From Daldinia sp. FL1419 (lineage: Eukaryota; Ascomycota; Sordariomycetes; Xylariales; Hypoxylaceae), in assembly GCA_025201765.1 (NCBI GenBank), contig MU623346.1, forward strand, positions 1 to 64,000: 64,000 nucleotides of DNA, given 5' to 3'. The position numbers and the translations under genes were made by a program. Below the pieces are notes generated by a model, which saw only the letters and a list, made by a program, of their open reading frames with translations, was not told where the DNA came from and ran no database searches. Position 1 is the first letter of the stretch. Every line of letters begins with the position of its first letter. This document shows positions 37,139 through 47,525 of the stretch, piece by piece.

Positions 37139-37987
37139 ATGGCATCTCCCAGTCAGGCAAATCTTAGTAGGATCCGGGATAATCAACGAAGATCTCGAGC
37201 TCGACGTAAGGAGTACGTAAAGAGTCTCGAGGAGCGCCTAGGTCTCTATAAGCGGCAGGGAGCTGAGGTCACGTCGCACGTACAACAAGCGGCACAAAAA
37301 GTCGCCGAGCACAACCAGAAGATGAGGGTTCTTCTCAATATGCTTGGATTCAATGACGAGAGGATTGACTGCTTTCTTCAAAATGGCAGTATTACCCATC
37401 CTAGCGAAGTGACGGCTTCGGACTCTTCACCACCAAGTACCCCTGGATACAACAATATCGACCCTAATATCGCTGGCACCTTAGCACAAGCAAGGTTGGA
37501 GGCACCCGCTACCAACTTCAATGAACAACTTCAAATACGTGACGTTGCGATTCTGGAACAGAATGCCACTGGCCTTACGAGTCCGGGATACCAAGGGTAT
37601 TTATCATCACAAATACTACCAAGTCAGACTCAGGATGACATACTGCGGTATACGCGAAATATGAGTCAACTTCCTCACAATTCCCTGGTCCTATATAATC
37701 AACATAGTACGAGCGTCAATCCACGTCAGCATGCCATCCTTTATGATCAGTTATTTAGAACCGACCATATAGCAGATTCGTACTCAGATCTGTCTCATAG
37801 CTCAGAACCAGCCGGTGTTTTCATAGCCCAAGATACACTTTCTCCCGCTTCACCGTACAGTCGCCCTCAGAAACAATTATCCTATACTTCTACACAATAC
37901 GGCGAGAGCAAAACCGATAGCGCGGACTGCTTACCCCTGACTTTAAATACATATTCTCATCCATATGCCAGAAGGCTGTATTGTTGA
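37139..37987 (+). CDS. bZIP transcription factor
   Basis: An intronless frame of 282 residues starts at ATGGCATC. The basic region (NLSRIRDNQRRSRARRKEYV, residues 8-27) has the Asn-x7-Arg pattern of DNA-binding bZIPs. It is followed by a short zipper-like helix (SLEERLGLYKRQ...) and a second helix (VLLNMLGFNDERIDCFLQ). The rest is Ser/Thr/Tyr/Gln-rich and probably disordered, as expected of an activation region. The basic region sits at the extreme N-terminus, a layout seen in short fungal bZIPs linked to stress or secondary-metabolism control. I cannot say which regulon it serves, and no biosynthetic cluster is visible nearby. Confidence 0.88.
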   Translation: MASPSQANLSRIRDNQRRSRARRKEYVKSLEERLGLYKRQGAEVTSHVQQAAQKVAEHNQKMRVLLNMLGFNDERIDCFLQNGSITHPSEVTASDSSPPSTPGYNNIDPNIAGTLAQARLEAPATNFNEQLQIRDVAILEQNATGLTSPGYQGYLSSQILPSQTQDDILRYTRNMSQLPHNSLVLYNQHSTSVNPRQHAILYDQLFRTDHIADSYSDLSHSSEPAGVFIAQDTLSPASPYSRPQKQLSYTSTQYGESKTDSADCLPLTLNTYSHPYARRLYC

Positions 37988-38686
37988 ACCGGAAGAAACT
38001 GACCGATGATGGAATGGAATGGTAAATAACTCCTCACGGGATTTAAAATGGCGGGCTGAATTCCTAGCAGCGAACACTCCAATCGCGGGCTACTCTCCTG
38101 TACCCTATACCCTATTATCCCTGAAACATTCCACAAGTTCTATCCACTCCTATCCGCCGCATTTGGTAGTCTACGTCCGCCCAAAATCGTGCGCCTTTGT
38201 TTCGTAATAAATGAGATAATCATCTGCAAGCAATCGTAGTGTGAAAGCGAACGCCGGTACTGTTCTAGTCGCTGTTTTCAGCGTGGGAGTGTGGAGGGCT
38301 CGTATTATACAAAGCTGGGCATGAATTCTTTGTCTCCGTTCCTTATTATTTACACGATAAAATAATGGAAAAATCAGATAGAATCCACTCGCCATAGAGA
38401 CTCAAGGTACGAAGAAGTTAATGATATCTTTGGTGAACTAACCTCGCTATTTCTTTTATAAAAACAAAACCATTTATTTCAATACCTAAGCCTACAAGTT
38501 ACACACTGCTTGACTTGCATAGCTTTGTGGGTATACGTCTATTATCGCCGGCCCAATTCGTAGGAACATCTGTCTTCGGAGCTAGGTCTGAACTGAATAA
38601 GGAGCTGGTACTGCAACCAAGCGGCTCTCGCCGTCACGTACTTCCTGCTTCCGTCTCGCGTTTAACTATATTACTCGTCGTACAAG
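37988..38686. other. Intergenic, no gene seen
   Basis: Holds the 3' end of the bZIP gene and the upstream region of the large gene starting at 38687. Open frames run through it but have no in-frame ATG of their own. Confidence 0.5.
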
Positions 38687-41600
38687 ATGGGCGACACATA
38701 CTGGGTAAGTATTCTTACGCAAACGTAGCCCATGCCCATGGCCGCGTCAAACAAAAGCTGACCACGTGTAAACAGGATAAATACAATGCAATTGGGGGCT
38801 TCCCTAGCTACCGTCAGGTCGATGAAGATTACGTAGACTTTGATGCTGTGTCTTCCCACTCTTCGGATTCCGACAGCGAGCTTCCCCTAGCTGGAGTAGC
38901 TCAAGCGGATGATGGCGAAGGAATACGAATAGGAGAGTGGTATGGGATGTCACAGGAAAAACTATGCGTTAATCAATTATTCTTCAACATCGTCGAACAC
39001 TGTAAAGATCGTTTTGGTTGGGCATCCCCTGGCGCAGTCTCTAATGATGCAGCCTTCGGAGACGAATCGGATGAGAAAATACTTCGCACCTATCTGATTT
39101 TGGCCTTCAATGCAATCCGTTGGGATAACAAATTTCCTGTGGTAGAATCCACAGAAGATATATGGGACGGAGACGGGACGGATCTCGTGCCTATCTTCGT
39201 TGATCCTCGCGTCTCTTGGATGGCAGAGAAGGATGTTGAATCATACGAGTCTCGGCCCGGAAAGAACTTTGTCGATTTCAAGAAGGAATTGGGAGGGGGA
39301 GTGGGAGAAGAAGCACAAGCCCAATCGTCAGTGGCATATTATGGGCAAATCAGAGGCGGTGCTGCTCCGACCTCTTCCACTCGGAAGATAAAGAAGATAT
39401 GGAATGTTTTGTGGACGAAACCAAGGCAAATGTTTTCAGAAATCCGAAGAGGTGCACATCTGCGGAGATATGACCTCCCCGAAACTCTCGAGGACCTAAA
39501 GACTACGGGGCCTATATTCTATGGTGATTCAGTGGTGGATGATGAACAGATCCAACGTCTCACCCAGGCATTCGGCTCCGTGATCGCCACCTGTACACCG
39601 AAATACGAGAAAGCAAAAGAACTAATTGCTGGTGGCGACGTCGAGTCTTTGAAGTCCCTCAACAAATCCCTTGAGCAGGATGTCGATGCTTGCAAGCTTA
39701 ACGACCAAGTATTCAGGCAAAATTATATTCAAAATACCTCGTTGGATACCTCTCATTTCAAGTTTGCAAATGAGAAGGACGGTCAGGATCGATTTTACCA
39801 CATCCTAGCCGAACTCTTCCAAGCGATATGTTGCAATGTCATCCGGATCCTGGTCCTCAACAGGCTGCTGGAATTAAAGGAGATAGATATTGGCGTGCTG
39901 ATGAAAGCAGAGCTTGATTATCTCGATAGTGCTATTAACCATGAGGATTTATGGAGAGAACACGACATATTCCTTTACGTCTACGGGGCGCCACAGCCCA
40001 ATAGGAGGAGCGAAATCACTAGGCGTATGCGCTTGCGTAGAGCACTAATAAGTGAATGGACCGAGACGAGGAGAGAATTTGAAATCAAGTATCAAATCTT
40101 CCAGGACGGAGACGACGACGAATACGTGGAAGAGGAGCAGGAAGAGGAACCGGAAGAGGAAGAGGAACCGGATACATCCGTTCTGGCAGTCAAAACAGAC
40201 GTTTCAGAGGAGGATAAGACGCCTAGTCCTGGTCCGGCTCGCCAGGATGACCAAGGTGGACTACCGGAGAAAAAGTTCAGACCAGATTTGTCTGACCTCG
40301 CTCCCGTCGAAGTTCTCCTTCGACTTCTTCGCGAGTACGAGGAAGCCGTTCAATCCTACGTCGACGCAAACGAAGAGCTCGACGGTGGTGATCCGGGTGA
40401 CATTCCTAGGATCAAGGCGAATAACGACAACATTACGATGTATAACCAGATGATCTGGAATTTGGAAGAGGAAATAGACAATCTGAGAAACCCCAAGAAA
40501 GGATGGGAGAGATTCGGTAGCAGTACCAGGAACGGCATCACCGTGCCGGCGCCGGCCCATCAATTGGCCCTGAGCACCACGAGGCTTGAAGGCGTCAAGG
40601 ATCTACCTGATGATATCCGGTCTTTGCTACCCGGCAACTTACCTGGCGACCATCCCGCGCCGGGAGTTCCCAGAGTCCTCGTAGGCGCCCCAGCCGGCTT
40701 CGGCGAGGAACCTCCTTTCATAGACCCATCGACTATAAGTGACTTGTACGGTGCCTTTAAGGCTAAGCCTCAGGATCCGGTCAAACCAATCCAACCTGCT
40801 GTCTTTAACAAGCCTCTGCCTCCGCCGGCGTATAATCCCAGGGTGTCTCGGGTTGCACCTCCGCCTGCACCTGCACCTGCACCTGCACCCGCACCCGCAC
40901 CCGCACCCGCACCTCGAGGTGGGAGAAATATAACTCCAAACCCTTCACCATTCAATGACAGTAAGTCCAATACCGCAATAAATCTGGAGCAAAGAGCCCA
41001 GACCCCTCTTTTACACCTTAGTCACAGCATATTCCATGCCATGCTAATCTAGTCTTCCCCGTCGTTTCCTTCCTACCCCCTTTCGTCAAGTTCATTCTCG
41101 TCGACACTCGTATAGAGGTGTGAGTGCTGACACATCTAAAACAGTCGAATATGCTCGCGGCCGAACTTGGAAGGATATCCTAGGGATGTCCTTCGAGGAT
41201 TACTATAACCATCTGCCGCTTAGGCGCCGCAGGGACCGGGCTACCGCAAAGCTCGACTACGACCTGATCAAGGAAACCGCAGAGAACGTCGCCAATTCTC
41301 ACAGGCGCAAAGTCGAACCGCTCTACCCTGTTCCGCTAGCATCAGGCCTGTCCACAGAAGACCAGACCAGGGCTCGTGACTCTCGCTACTGGCCCATGTC
41401 TGTACTTGCGGGCCTAACGTTCGAGGACTATTACGAAGCGCTACCAGAAGAAAAGAAGGTTGACGTAGAGGCCGCTCGTCTAGACTTCCAGACTATTAGA
41501 AACGTGCTAGATGGCGTGGCCAGAAGCGCGCCTCGTCCCAGGCAGAACCTAAGCCTGAGCCAGACATCTCCGAGAACCCCGCTCGGGGCCGATGTCGTGA

Positions 41601-43247
41601 ACCAGATGGGCGGAAGGGGCGGAAGGAGAGGGTCTAGGAGGGGTAGACCTGTTAGGAGGGCTGCGCCTGGTGCCAAAGTACAAAAGGGTGTCAAGGTTCC
41701 CAAGCTACCCGGTGATCACCCTAAATACTGGGACTGGACCGACTGGACCAACTTTTCTGACCGGTACGACGACTATTTGGAGGTGCTCAACGATGACGAG
41801 AAGGCCGACCCCAGAAAAGCGGAGAGGAACTTCTACACTTATAGACGAAGGGCGTTTGATAAAGCCATGCAGCAGCGCATCGGCGGCCCGCTCGGCGCAT
41901 CAGGTATTTAAACCCGTATTCCATTTTCTTGATTGTAGCGATAGCCAACTGATTTCAGCCATCTCGCTTCAGGCAACTAGTGGGAATGGCATTCAGGTTT
42001 CCCCGTTTAACATCGATCCATCTAACACCAATCCAGGGGCCTCCAGAACCTCTACCAGCTCAGCTCGCTTCCCTGCCCTTCAGCCACCCGACGACGACTT
42101 GCCGCTTGCTCTTTCTTCTCGTGGCGAGCCCAACAACGCCCCAAGACCCAGAGCGTTCCGGGGAGGTTTATTTGCGCACCTGCACAACGCGGAACATGAT
42201 CCCGAATCCCTCAAACGGAAGTATACCGATGATATCCCACAGCCTGTCGTAGGCCCTACCATTCCCGCGCCACCCAATTCCAACCGTCACAGCAGCCTAT
42301 ATCAGCGCCCCCAGCCGCCTGGACAACAGACGACTCGCGGCGGCCTATTCGGTCCAGCCTCCGGTAACCAGTTGAGTACGAGTGGCGATTTCGGGATCGA
42401 TGCTCGCAAGAGGCGCCGAGGTCCCTGGGGCGACTATATATCGCCGACAACCACCACTACCCCGGTAACGCCTAGACCACCGAGTAGCATTTACCAGCCG
42501 CTCACGCCCGCGACGTCGATCAGAAACCTGCCTAGAGTGGAGGTGCCACCTCGGCCCACACCCCCTTCCAGCCTTCCTCCTAGTCTGTATACACAGCAGA
42601 CAAATGACCCATGGAACCAGGGCGTCGTCACATTCCCGACGGAGCTCCTCCGGCCCGATATGCCCTATCCGCTCGGAAGCCAACCGGCTCGTCTCGCTCC
42701 GCCGCCTCCACGTCCGGTAGACTCGCCCACCGACGGGCTCCAGCCAGTATTCAGCCAGCAACAGTCCACCGGCCTACCCAAAACCGGCGCCCGGAATCTC
42801 GGTCGGGGCGGAGGCAGAGGCAGAGGCAGAGGCAGAGGCAGAGGCAGACCAACTGCTAGGCCCGCCGCGGCCAGATCCAACGCAGACGGATCTAACGTAA
42901 CCAAACCCGACGACAAAGGCAGAGGCAGAAGGGGAAACAAAAGCAGAAGAAAGGAAAAGGGCAAGGAAGAAGAAGAAACACCAGAGACCAAGGAGCTCCG
43001 CGAACTTTTCGCCCGGCGGAATAACCGACAGCATCGCAAACCGATCCCGGGCAGTGACGGCTGGCAGGATATCAAGTATCTCCTCGAATCGTACCGGACC
43101 GCCGTTTTCATCAACCAGCTCAGGAGGCCGTCGGAGGCTATTGCTCAGCGCAGGCGACCGCAGGACCCAAGCATCGAGGAGGTGCCGGACTGGCCTAGGC
43201 CGTTTATACAATCCGGCAACCGTGCGCGGCCGGTCCTGGAGTTTTAG
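38687..43247 (+). CDS. Large repeat-containing protein of unknown function
   Basis: I do not recognise this family. Four exons (38687-38704, 38776-40960, 41145-41903, 41959-43247) join in frame to 1416 residues. The 18-nt first exon (MGDTYW) has a good start context and a GTAAGT donor. The N-terminal 500 residues are mixed helix with an acidic run (EEEQEEEPEEEEEP, about 455-470). A Pro-Ala repeat follows at about 700-717. Exon 3 encodes three related modules of about 50 residues (starting near 736, 813 and 926) with the pattern W..IL/VL..L/M-S/T-F-E-D-Y-Y..L. The C-terminal third is Pro/Ser-rich with an Arg-Gly run (about 1271-1287) and a basic segment (RRGNKSRRKEKGK), so nuclear or RNA-associated work is possible but only inferred. 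No enzyme motif or membrane segment is seen. It is convergent with PPG1. Confidence 0.82.
40863..40915 (+). repeat. Coding CCTGCA/CCCGCA hexanucleotide array (Pro-Ala)
   Basis: About eight hexamers encode alternating Pro-Ala inside the large unknown protein. The units drift from CCTGCA to CCCGCA along the array, which suggests stepwise expansion. Confidence 0.85.
42812..42848 (+). repeat. Coding AGAGGC hexanucleotide array (Arg-Gly)
   Basis: About six near-perfect units encode an Arg-Gly run in the same large protein. RG runs commonly bind RNA or are arginine-methylated; here that is inference only. Confidence 0.85.
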
Positions 43248-43966
43248 AAAGCGGATCCGGCTACAGGGCATATGGGAACGACGGACGTTTGGAGTAGATG
43301 GTTCGATTCGACGACGGTGAGTATTTTAGGCACTTGGGGCAAGACACGGTGAAGAGAAGGGGCTCGAGTAGGGAGACTTGGAAGATGGACTTGGCACTTG
43401 CTAGGGGGACTTTTGGATTGGTGGACGAATATAGATGGGAAGATGGAGAGATGGAGGATGGTGGAAACCTGAATGATCCATACACTGTACTGATAAGAAA
43501 TATGATGAGAGGAGTTCTGGAGTTAGGAAGACTATAGGACGGGGAAGATTGGTTAGACTTCGTGCCGTAGGCACTTACACATCTACACAGTAGAGCTGCT
43601 CTTATTTCTTTTGTAGACAGAATAAATTTGCGGTTTTCTTATACCTCACCGTCCGAGTTGGTTGTCTTGCCCTGTTCACACAATTGTCAACTGTTCACAT
43701 TGGCTGCGTGTGCCCAAAGGCTGCGTGGAAAACATATCCTAGTTTATTAGGCGGATATCTTTTCTGCATCTATTCTCGTGAGACCGGAATACGCCTGCCT
43801 ACTTGACTATCAATCCGAAAATTTGTTTCTTTAATCTGCCCCCGGAACTCCGCCAGGTATCATACCAAGTGGGTAAGAGTAAAACATAGTTGATGTCCGC
43901 TTTGAAACGGAATTTTGTCGTCCACTCATCTCGTATTATACAATCCAGTCCCTAATCAAAAGACCG
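43248..43966. other. Intergenic between convergent large gene and PPG1
   Basis: A 79-codon ATG frame at 43298-43537 (plus strand) reads like plausible protein but matches nothing I know and may simply be 3' UTR. Confidence 0.45.
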
Positions 43967-45437
43967 CTACAGGAAGTAGTCTGCCACTGGCTTCTTGGCG
44001 GGCATACCTCTAGAGTCCTGCGGGGCGGCCTGGAATACTCGATATCGTCTTGCTGGGCCACTCTTGAGTCTCTTCTCGCCCTCCATCATAACACCCTCCA
44101 CCCCGCCGTCGCTACGGCCCACATCACCGTTGCTGCGTGCGAAGAAGCTCTCCCCTGTCGGATCCTCGGACAGTTCTAGGACAGCAGCAACGTTACCACA
44201 TCGGTAACAATAGTTGGGCGCTGACCAGACCGTGACGATGCTTGCATCGAACATTTCTTTGAAACCCTCCATAACAAGCTGATGGGCGCGCGCAATAAGC
44301 GAAAGGTCATTCTTGTGGTTGAAGACCTTGACAATATCCGCACCGAAAAGGAAACCTGCACCACGTGGCGACAGGCCCCAGCCGTCGATCTCATCCGGAT
44401 CAGACCATAAGAGGTCACACATGGCGCCTTCGTGAGGCACTTCTTGTTTGCGATCTAATAGGCGGATCTTATCCACCGTATCGATCAAAGGTGACAAGCC
44501 ACCATGTACGCATAAAACCGCTCCTGTCGGATTACCGATAGTACCTCCGCTAGCACCCGAAGCGCCTGACCCCGGAGGACCAGTTTTGGGTTGAGTTCCG
44601 TTAGGACTTTTCCGCTCGCGGTCGACGGCTTGTTCACTGTTTCTTCTCATAAATCGGCTCATGATATCTCCGTCTGCGTTACACACTTCAATCTCGATAT
44701 CTTGCTGGGTATATTCTTCGCTAGGCGTCATCTCGTTTGGAGGCGAGAGGGTATTCGACGCGTTCAGCACTATAGCTCCGAGGGCGAGGTAATCAAAAAC
44801 ATCGCAGCAATACCTCCACACATTCGCGCTGCCATACTTTCGGAGACATTCATCGTAGAATCCGTAGACTGTCGTTATCTGGCGAGATTCGTGATTTCCT
44901 CTTATAAGGGTCATACGATCGGGATAGCGGACTTTTAGGCAGAGAAGTAGGAGGAAGGATTCTAGAGAGTAAAAGCCGCGGTCGACAAAATCGCCTTTAT
45001 GATTATACTTAGTTATGGGTTCCGTCTAAATAAGATATGAGGAATGCGTTTATATTTTATATTACGTACCCATGAAAAGGTAGTTGGTATCTGGTGGATC
45101 GCCTCCGACCCTGAATAGTTCCATCAGATCGTGAAATTGTCCATGGATATCACCACATATCTGCGCACATTACGTTAGAGATATTTTCGAGCCTCGCTAC
45201 AAGGTCACACTGAGACATACCGTTACAGGAGCTGCGACTGTAACAACGTTGCCTTCTTCAATTAAGAGCTCTCGAGCTTTGTGGCAAAGTTCCCGAACTT
45301 GCGGCTCGGGTATCGGACGACATGCTCGAAGCTGAGCAATTGCTCTGTGTGAAAATACATGATCAGCATAGACCTTGGACTATGGCTACGCCCGTGAAGG
45401 ATGACGACACATGAACATACTTATCAAGGTCACTCAT
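43967..45437 (-). CDS. PPG1: PP2A-like Ser/Thr protein phosphatase PPG1
   Basis: A metal-dependent phosphatase of the PP2A/PP4/PP6 group. Yeast Ppg1 acts within the Far complex. Four exons (45437-45421, 45344-45221, 45160-45070, 44994-43967) encode 419 residues. The first exon is 17 nt and splices to MSDLDKAIAQLRACRPIPE. All catalytic motifs are present: GDIHG (about 50-54), GDFVDRG (about 78-84), RGNHES (109-114), CVHGGLSP (about 239-246), ARAHQLVMEG and VWSAPNYCYRCGN. It ends in DYFL, the PP2A-type tail that is normally carboxymethylated. Between the two catalytic halves it carries an insert of about 80 residues (155-234), acidic then Gly/Ser/Pro-rich, which separates PPG1 of filamentous fungi from other PP2A-like enzymes. 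A second variable insert precedes the conserved end RYRVFQAAPQDSRGMPAKKPVADYFL. Confidence 0.96.
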
Positions 45438-46351
45438 GTCTACAGCTGAGACGGATTAAGAGGATAAAGGGCCGAGGCTGCAATCGAAGCTAACGCCGAG
45501 CCAAGGGGGTAGGATTTCTGAACAATCGTATGGTTGTTTTCATAACATTATCGAAAAAAATGAATAAGAATTGGTAAGTCTAAGGACGTATACGTAGACA
45601 AACTATCGATTATTGGTGATTTGCGATAATGCGATAATGCTCTTCTTTTTTTCCCTATCCTATATAATATGAGTTGTGGTTCGCGCGACAAGTTCGTCGC
45701 GTGCAGCATGTCACAATGGAGAATCCAAAATTAGAAAAATCAAGACTGGGCACTGAACGCGAAATGGCACCGGCACTCTACTTTCTGAAGTCATTTTAGC
45801 GGGTACTCCTTCAATTGCCTGCAGCTTCCCCCCCCTTGTTCCCTTGCTAGCCGTCCCTAACCTTGTAAAGACGCTAAGCTGACAGACTGATAACCTAGTT
45901 TCAGTGGTCTGCGCTTTCGAAGATTATGTAACACCGTAAAATTGTAAAATCGATAAGAGAAGGATCCATATTATCGCCCCACTATAGTAACCATCCCTGC
46001 CATTGTATCTGGAAATTCTTCGGGTTACGCTGCGAATCGGGTCCATAGGATTTGGCATTGAAGCTGAACTCATGTAGGTTAATCATTTCTTGTATGCGCC
46101 TACCCAGGTACCTTGGAAAACAGCAACAAGATACCAATAAGGTCTAGGTTAACCTACAGCCTTTCACCTCTTTTTTTTCCACCTTCACCTTCCCATCGTC
46201 ATGCTGCGGGTTCGTACAGGCATAATATAAGTAAGTTCCTAACATGCCTAGTTAATTCTATCGATTGACAATTTTATATACCTCTACAAGCGTCAGTCGC
46301 TAACATGTTTTCTGGCTTATAGCTTCACTCCTCCAAGAACCCTCCCGCGCA
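45438..46351. other. Upstream region shared by divergent PPG1 and a small gene
   Basis: It contains a probable 5'-UTR intron of the downstream gene at 46231-46322 (GTAAGT..GCTAAC..TTATAG) and a 9-codon upstream ORF at 46201-46230 whose stop codon abuts that donor. No other gene is seen. Confidence 0.5.
46201..46230 (+). promoter_or_regulatory. Possible upstream ORF (9 codons) before the 46352 gene
   Basis: ATG to TAA, immediately followed by the GTAAGT donor of a probable leader intron. It is out of frame with the main coding sequence and could reduce its translation if transcribed. Inferred from position only. Confidence 0.35.
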
Positions 46352-46741
46352 ATGCCGCCACACCTGCACCCGCGGTCGCGGATGACCTCCTCGCTATTCG
46401 CCACAACCGTAGCAGCGAGTTTCTTCGTCGTGACGCTCCCGCACATCTTACCTTGCCCCGCGCCGCGGGTGACTTATGCCGACTCGGAAATAGCCGCAGA
46501 CGGCACGAGGAGGCGGCGGCGGAGAAAACCAGAGCCTGCCGTGGTCAAAGACGGCATTGTTCAGTTCGAAAGTCCGAGCGAGGATCTGGATAGAATCGCT
46601 GCCGAGACTGGTGGTGTTGCTACAAGAGCGAGGAAAGAAAGAGAGTGTCCTGTGCCTAAACCACGTGGTGTGATCGGGGAGCTAATTGGGTTCAACAAGT
46701 CCAAAACAGAAGAGGGAAAAAGGCCAAATGACAATACATAG
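46352..46741 (+). CDS. Small membrane-anchored protein, unknown function
   Basis: A single coding exon of 129 residues from the ATG at 46352, or 119 from the ATG at 46382 (MTSSLFATT), which starts right at the membrane helix. The helix SSLFATTVAASFFVVTLPHILPCP is followed by PAPRVTYADSE, an Arg run (RRRRRRK), a charged middle and an end RECPVPKPRGVIGELIGF. The helix, the paired CP motifs and the conserved-looking C-terminal block suggest a small mitochondrial inner-membrane or assembly-type protein, but I cannot name a family. A probable intron lies in the 5' UTR (46231-46322), since no in-frame ATG exists upstream of it. Confidence 0.65.
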   Translation: MPPHLHPRSRMTSSLFATTVAASFFVVTLPHILPCPAPRVTYADSEIAADGTRRRRRRKPEPAVVKDGIVQFESPSEDLDRIAAETGGVATRARKERECPVPKPRGVIGELIGFNKSKTEEGKRPNDNT

Positions 46742-47525
46742 AGCAGGAAGCATTGTGATTGAAAGTCACTGGAAACCCTTTACTCGCAATGTATATCGCT
46801 GTATATGCCTGTATGAAGAATACGTCACCGTTACCCATTACTCCACACTAGAATTATTGCTGAAAAGACAAGCTACTTTGTATCATATCGAAAAGGTTAA
46901 TGCTGAATCTATTTATTTAGTATAGAAAAGCATGTAGCAGGAATTATCGCATCGGCAATAATAATCTGTTCCGAGGATAACATATTTAAAGCCCATGTGC
47001 TCAGCATAGGTACGTATTCATCTCGTGTCATATGATAGCTCGATAGCTCAAAACAAGTAATTATAGACTAAGGGCAATTTCTAGCATCACTGTTGGAAAT
47101 GCAATTGAACTTTTATTGACCATCAGCCGGCGGGTTAACAGCCGACAGCTTTGGAGACTCCTTAAAACTCCTTTCATATTCCCCCTTCCTCCTAATTGCT
47201 ATCATGGGGTTGATAGCCGTAAAGACCAAGCCGTCCCATCATCATGATGACGTTTATCCACCTTGAAATACTGCTCAAGATTTTGACCGTGCCAATGCGA
47301 AAGGCTACCGCCGCGCGAGTTCCTTCGTTCCACGTCAACTAATTAATGAAGCCCTAGACCTGCCTGCGTCCGAAATGCCTCTGCATCCTCCGATCTCTGT
47401 ATTTGCGGGACAAAGAAAAATCAAAACTAACGCAAGGAAAATCATGAGGGGATAGTATTACAGATAGGAAAGGAACAAAAAGGTATCACTAAACGTAAGC
47501 GACGAGGGTCCAAATACTGTGCTCT
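46742..47525. other. Intergenic between the small gene and areB 3' end
   Basis: No gene is seen. The two genes converge here. Confidence 0.55.

Noticed and set aside
42080..43271. Long minus-strand frames opposite the 1416-residue gene
   Set aside because: They mirror the Pro- and Arg-Gly-rich low-complexity coding strand and have no independent support.
43298..43537. A 79-codon ATG frame downstream of the 1416-residue gene
   Set aside because: Reads like possible protein but lies in the expected 3' UTR, shows no known motif and could not be joined to a neighbour by a good splice pair.
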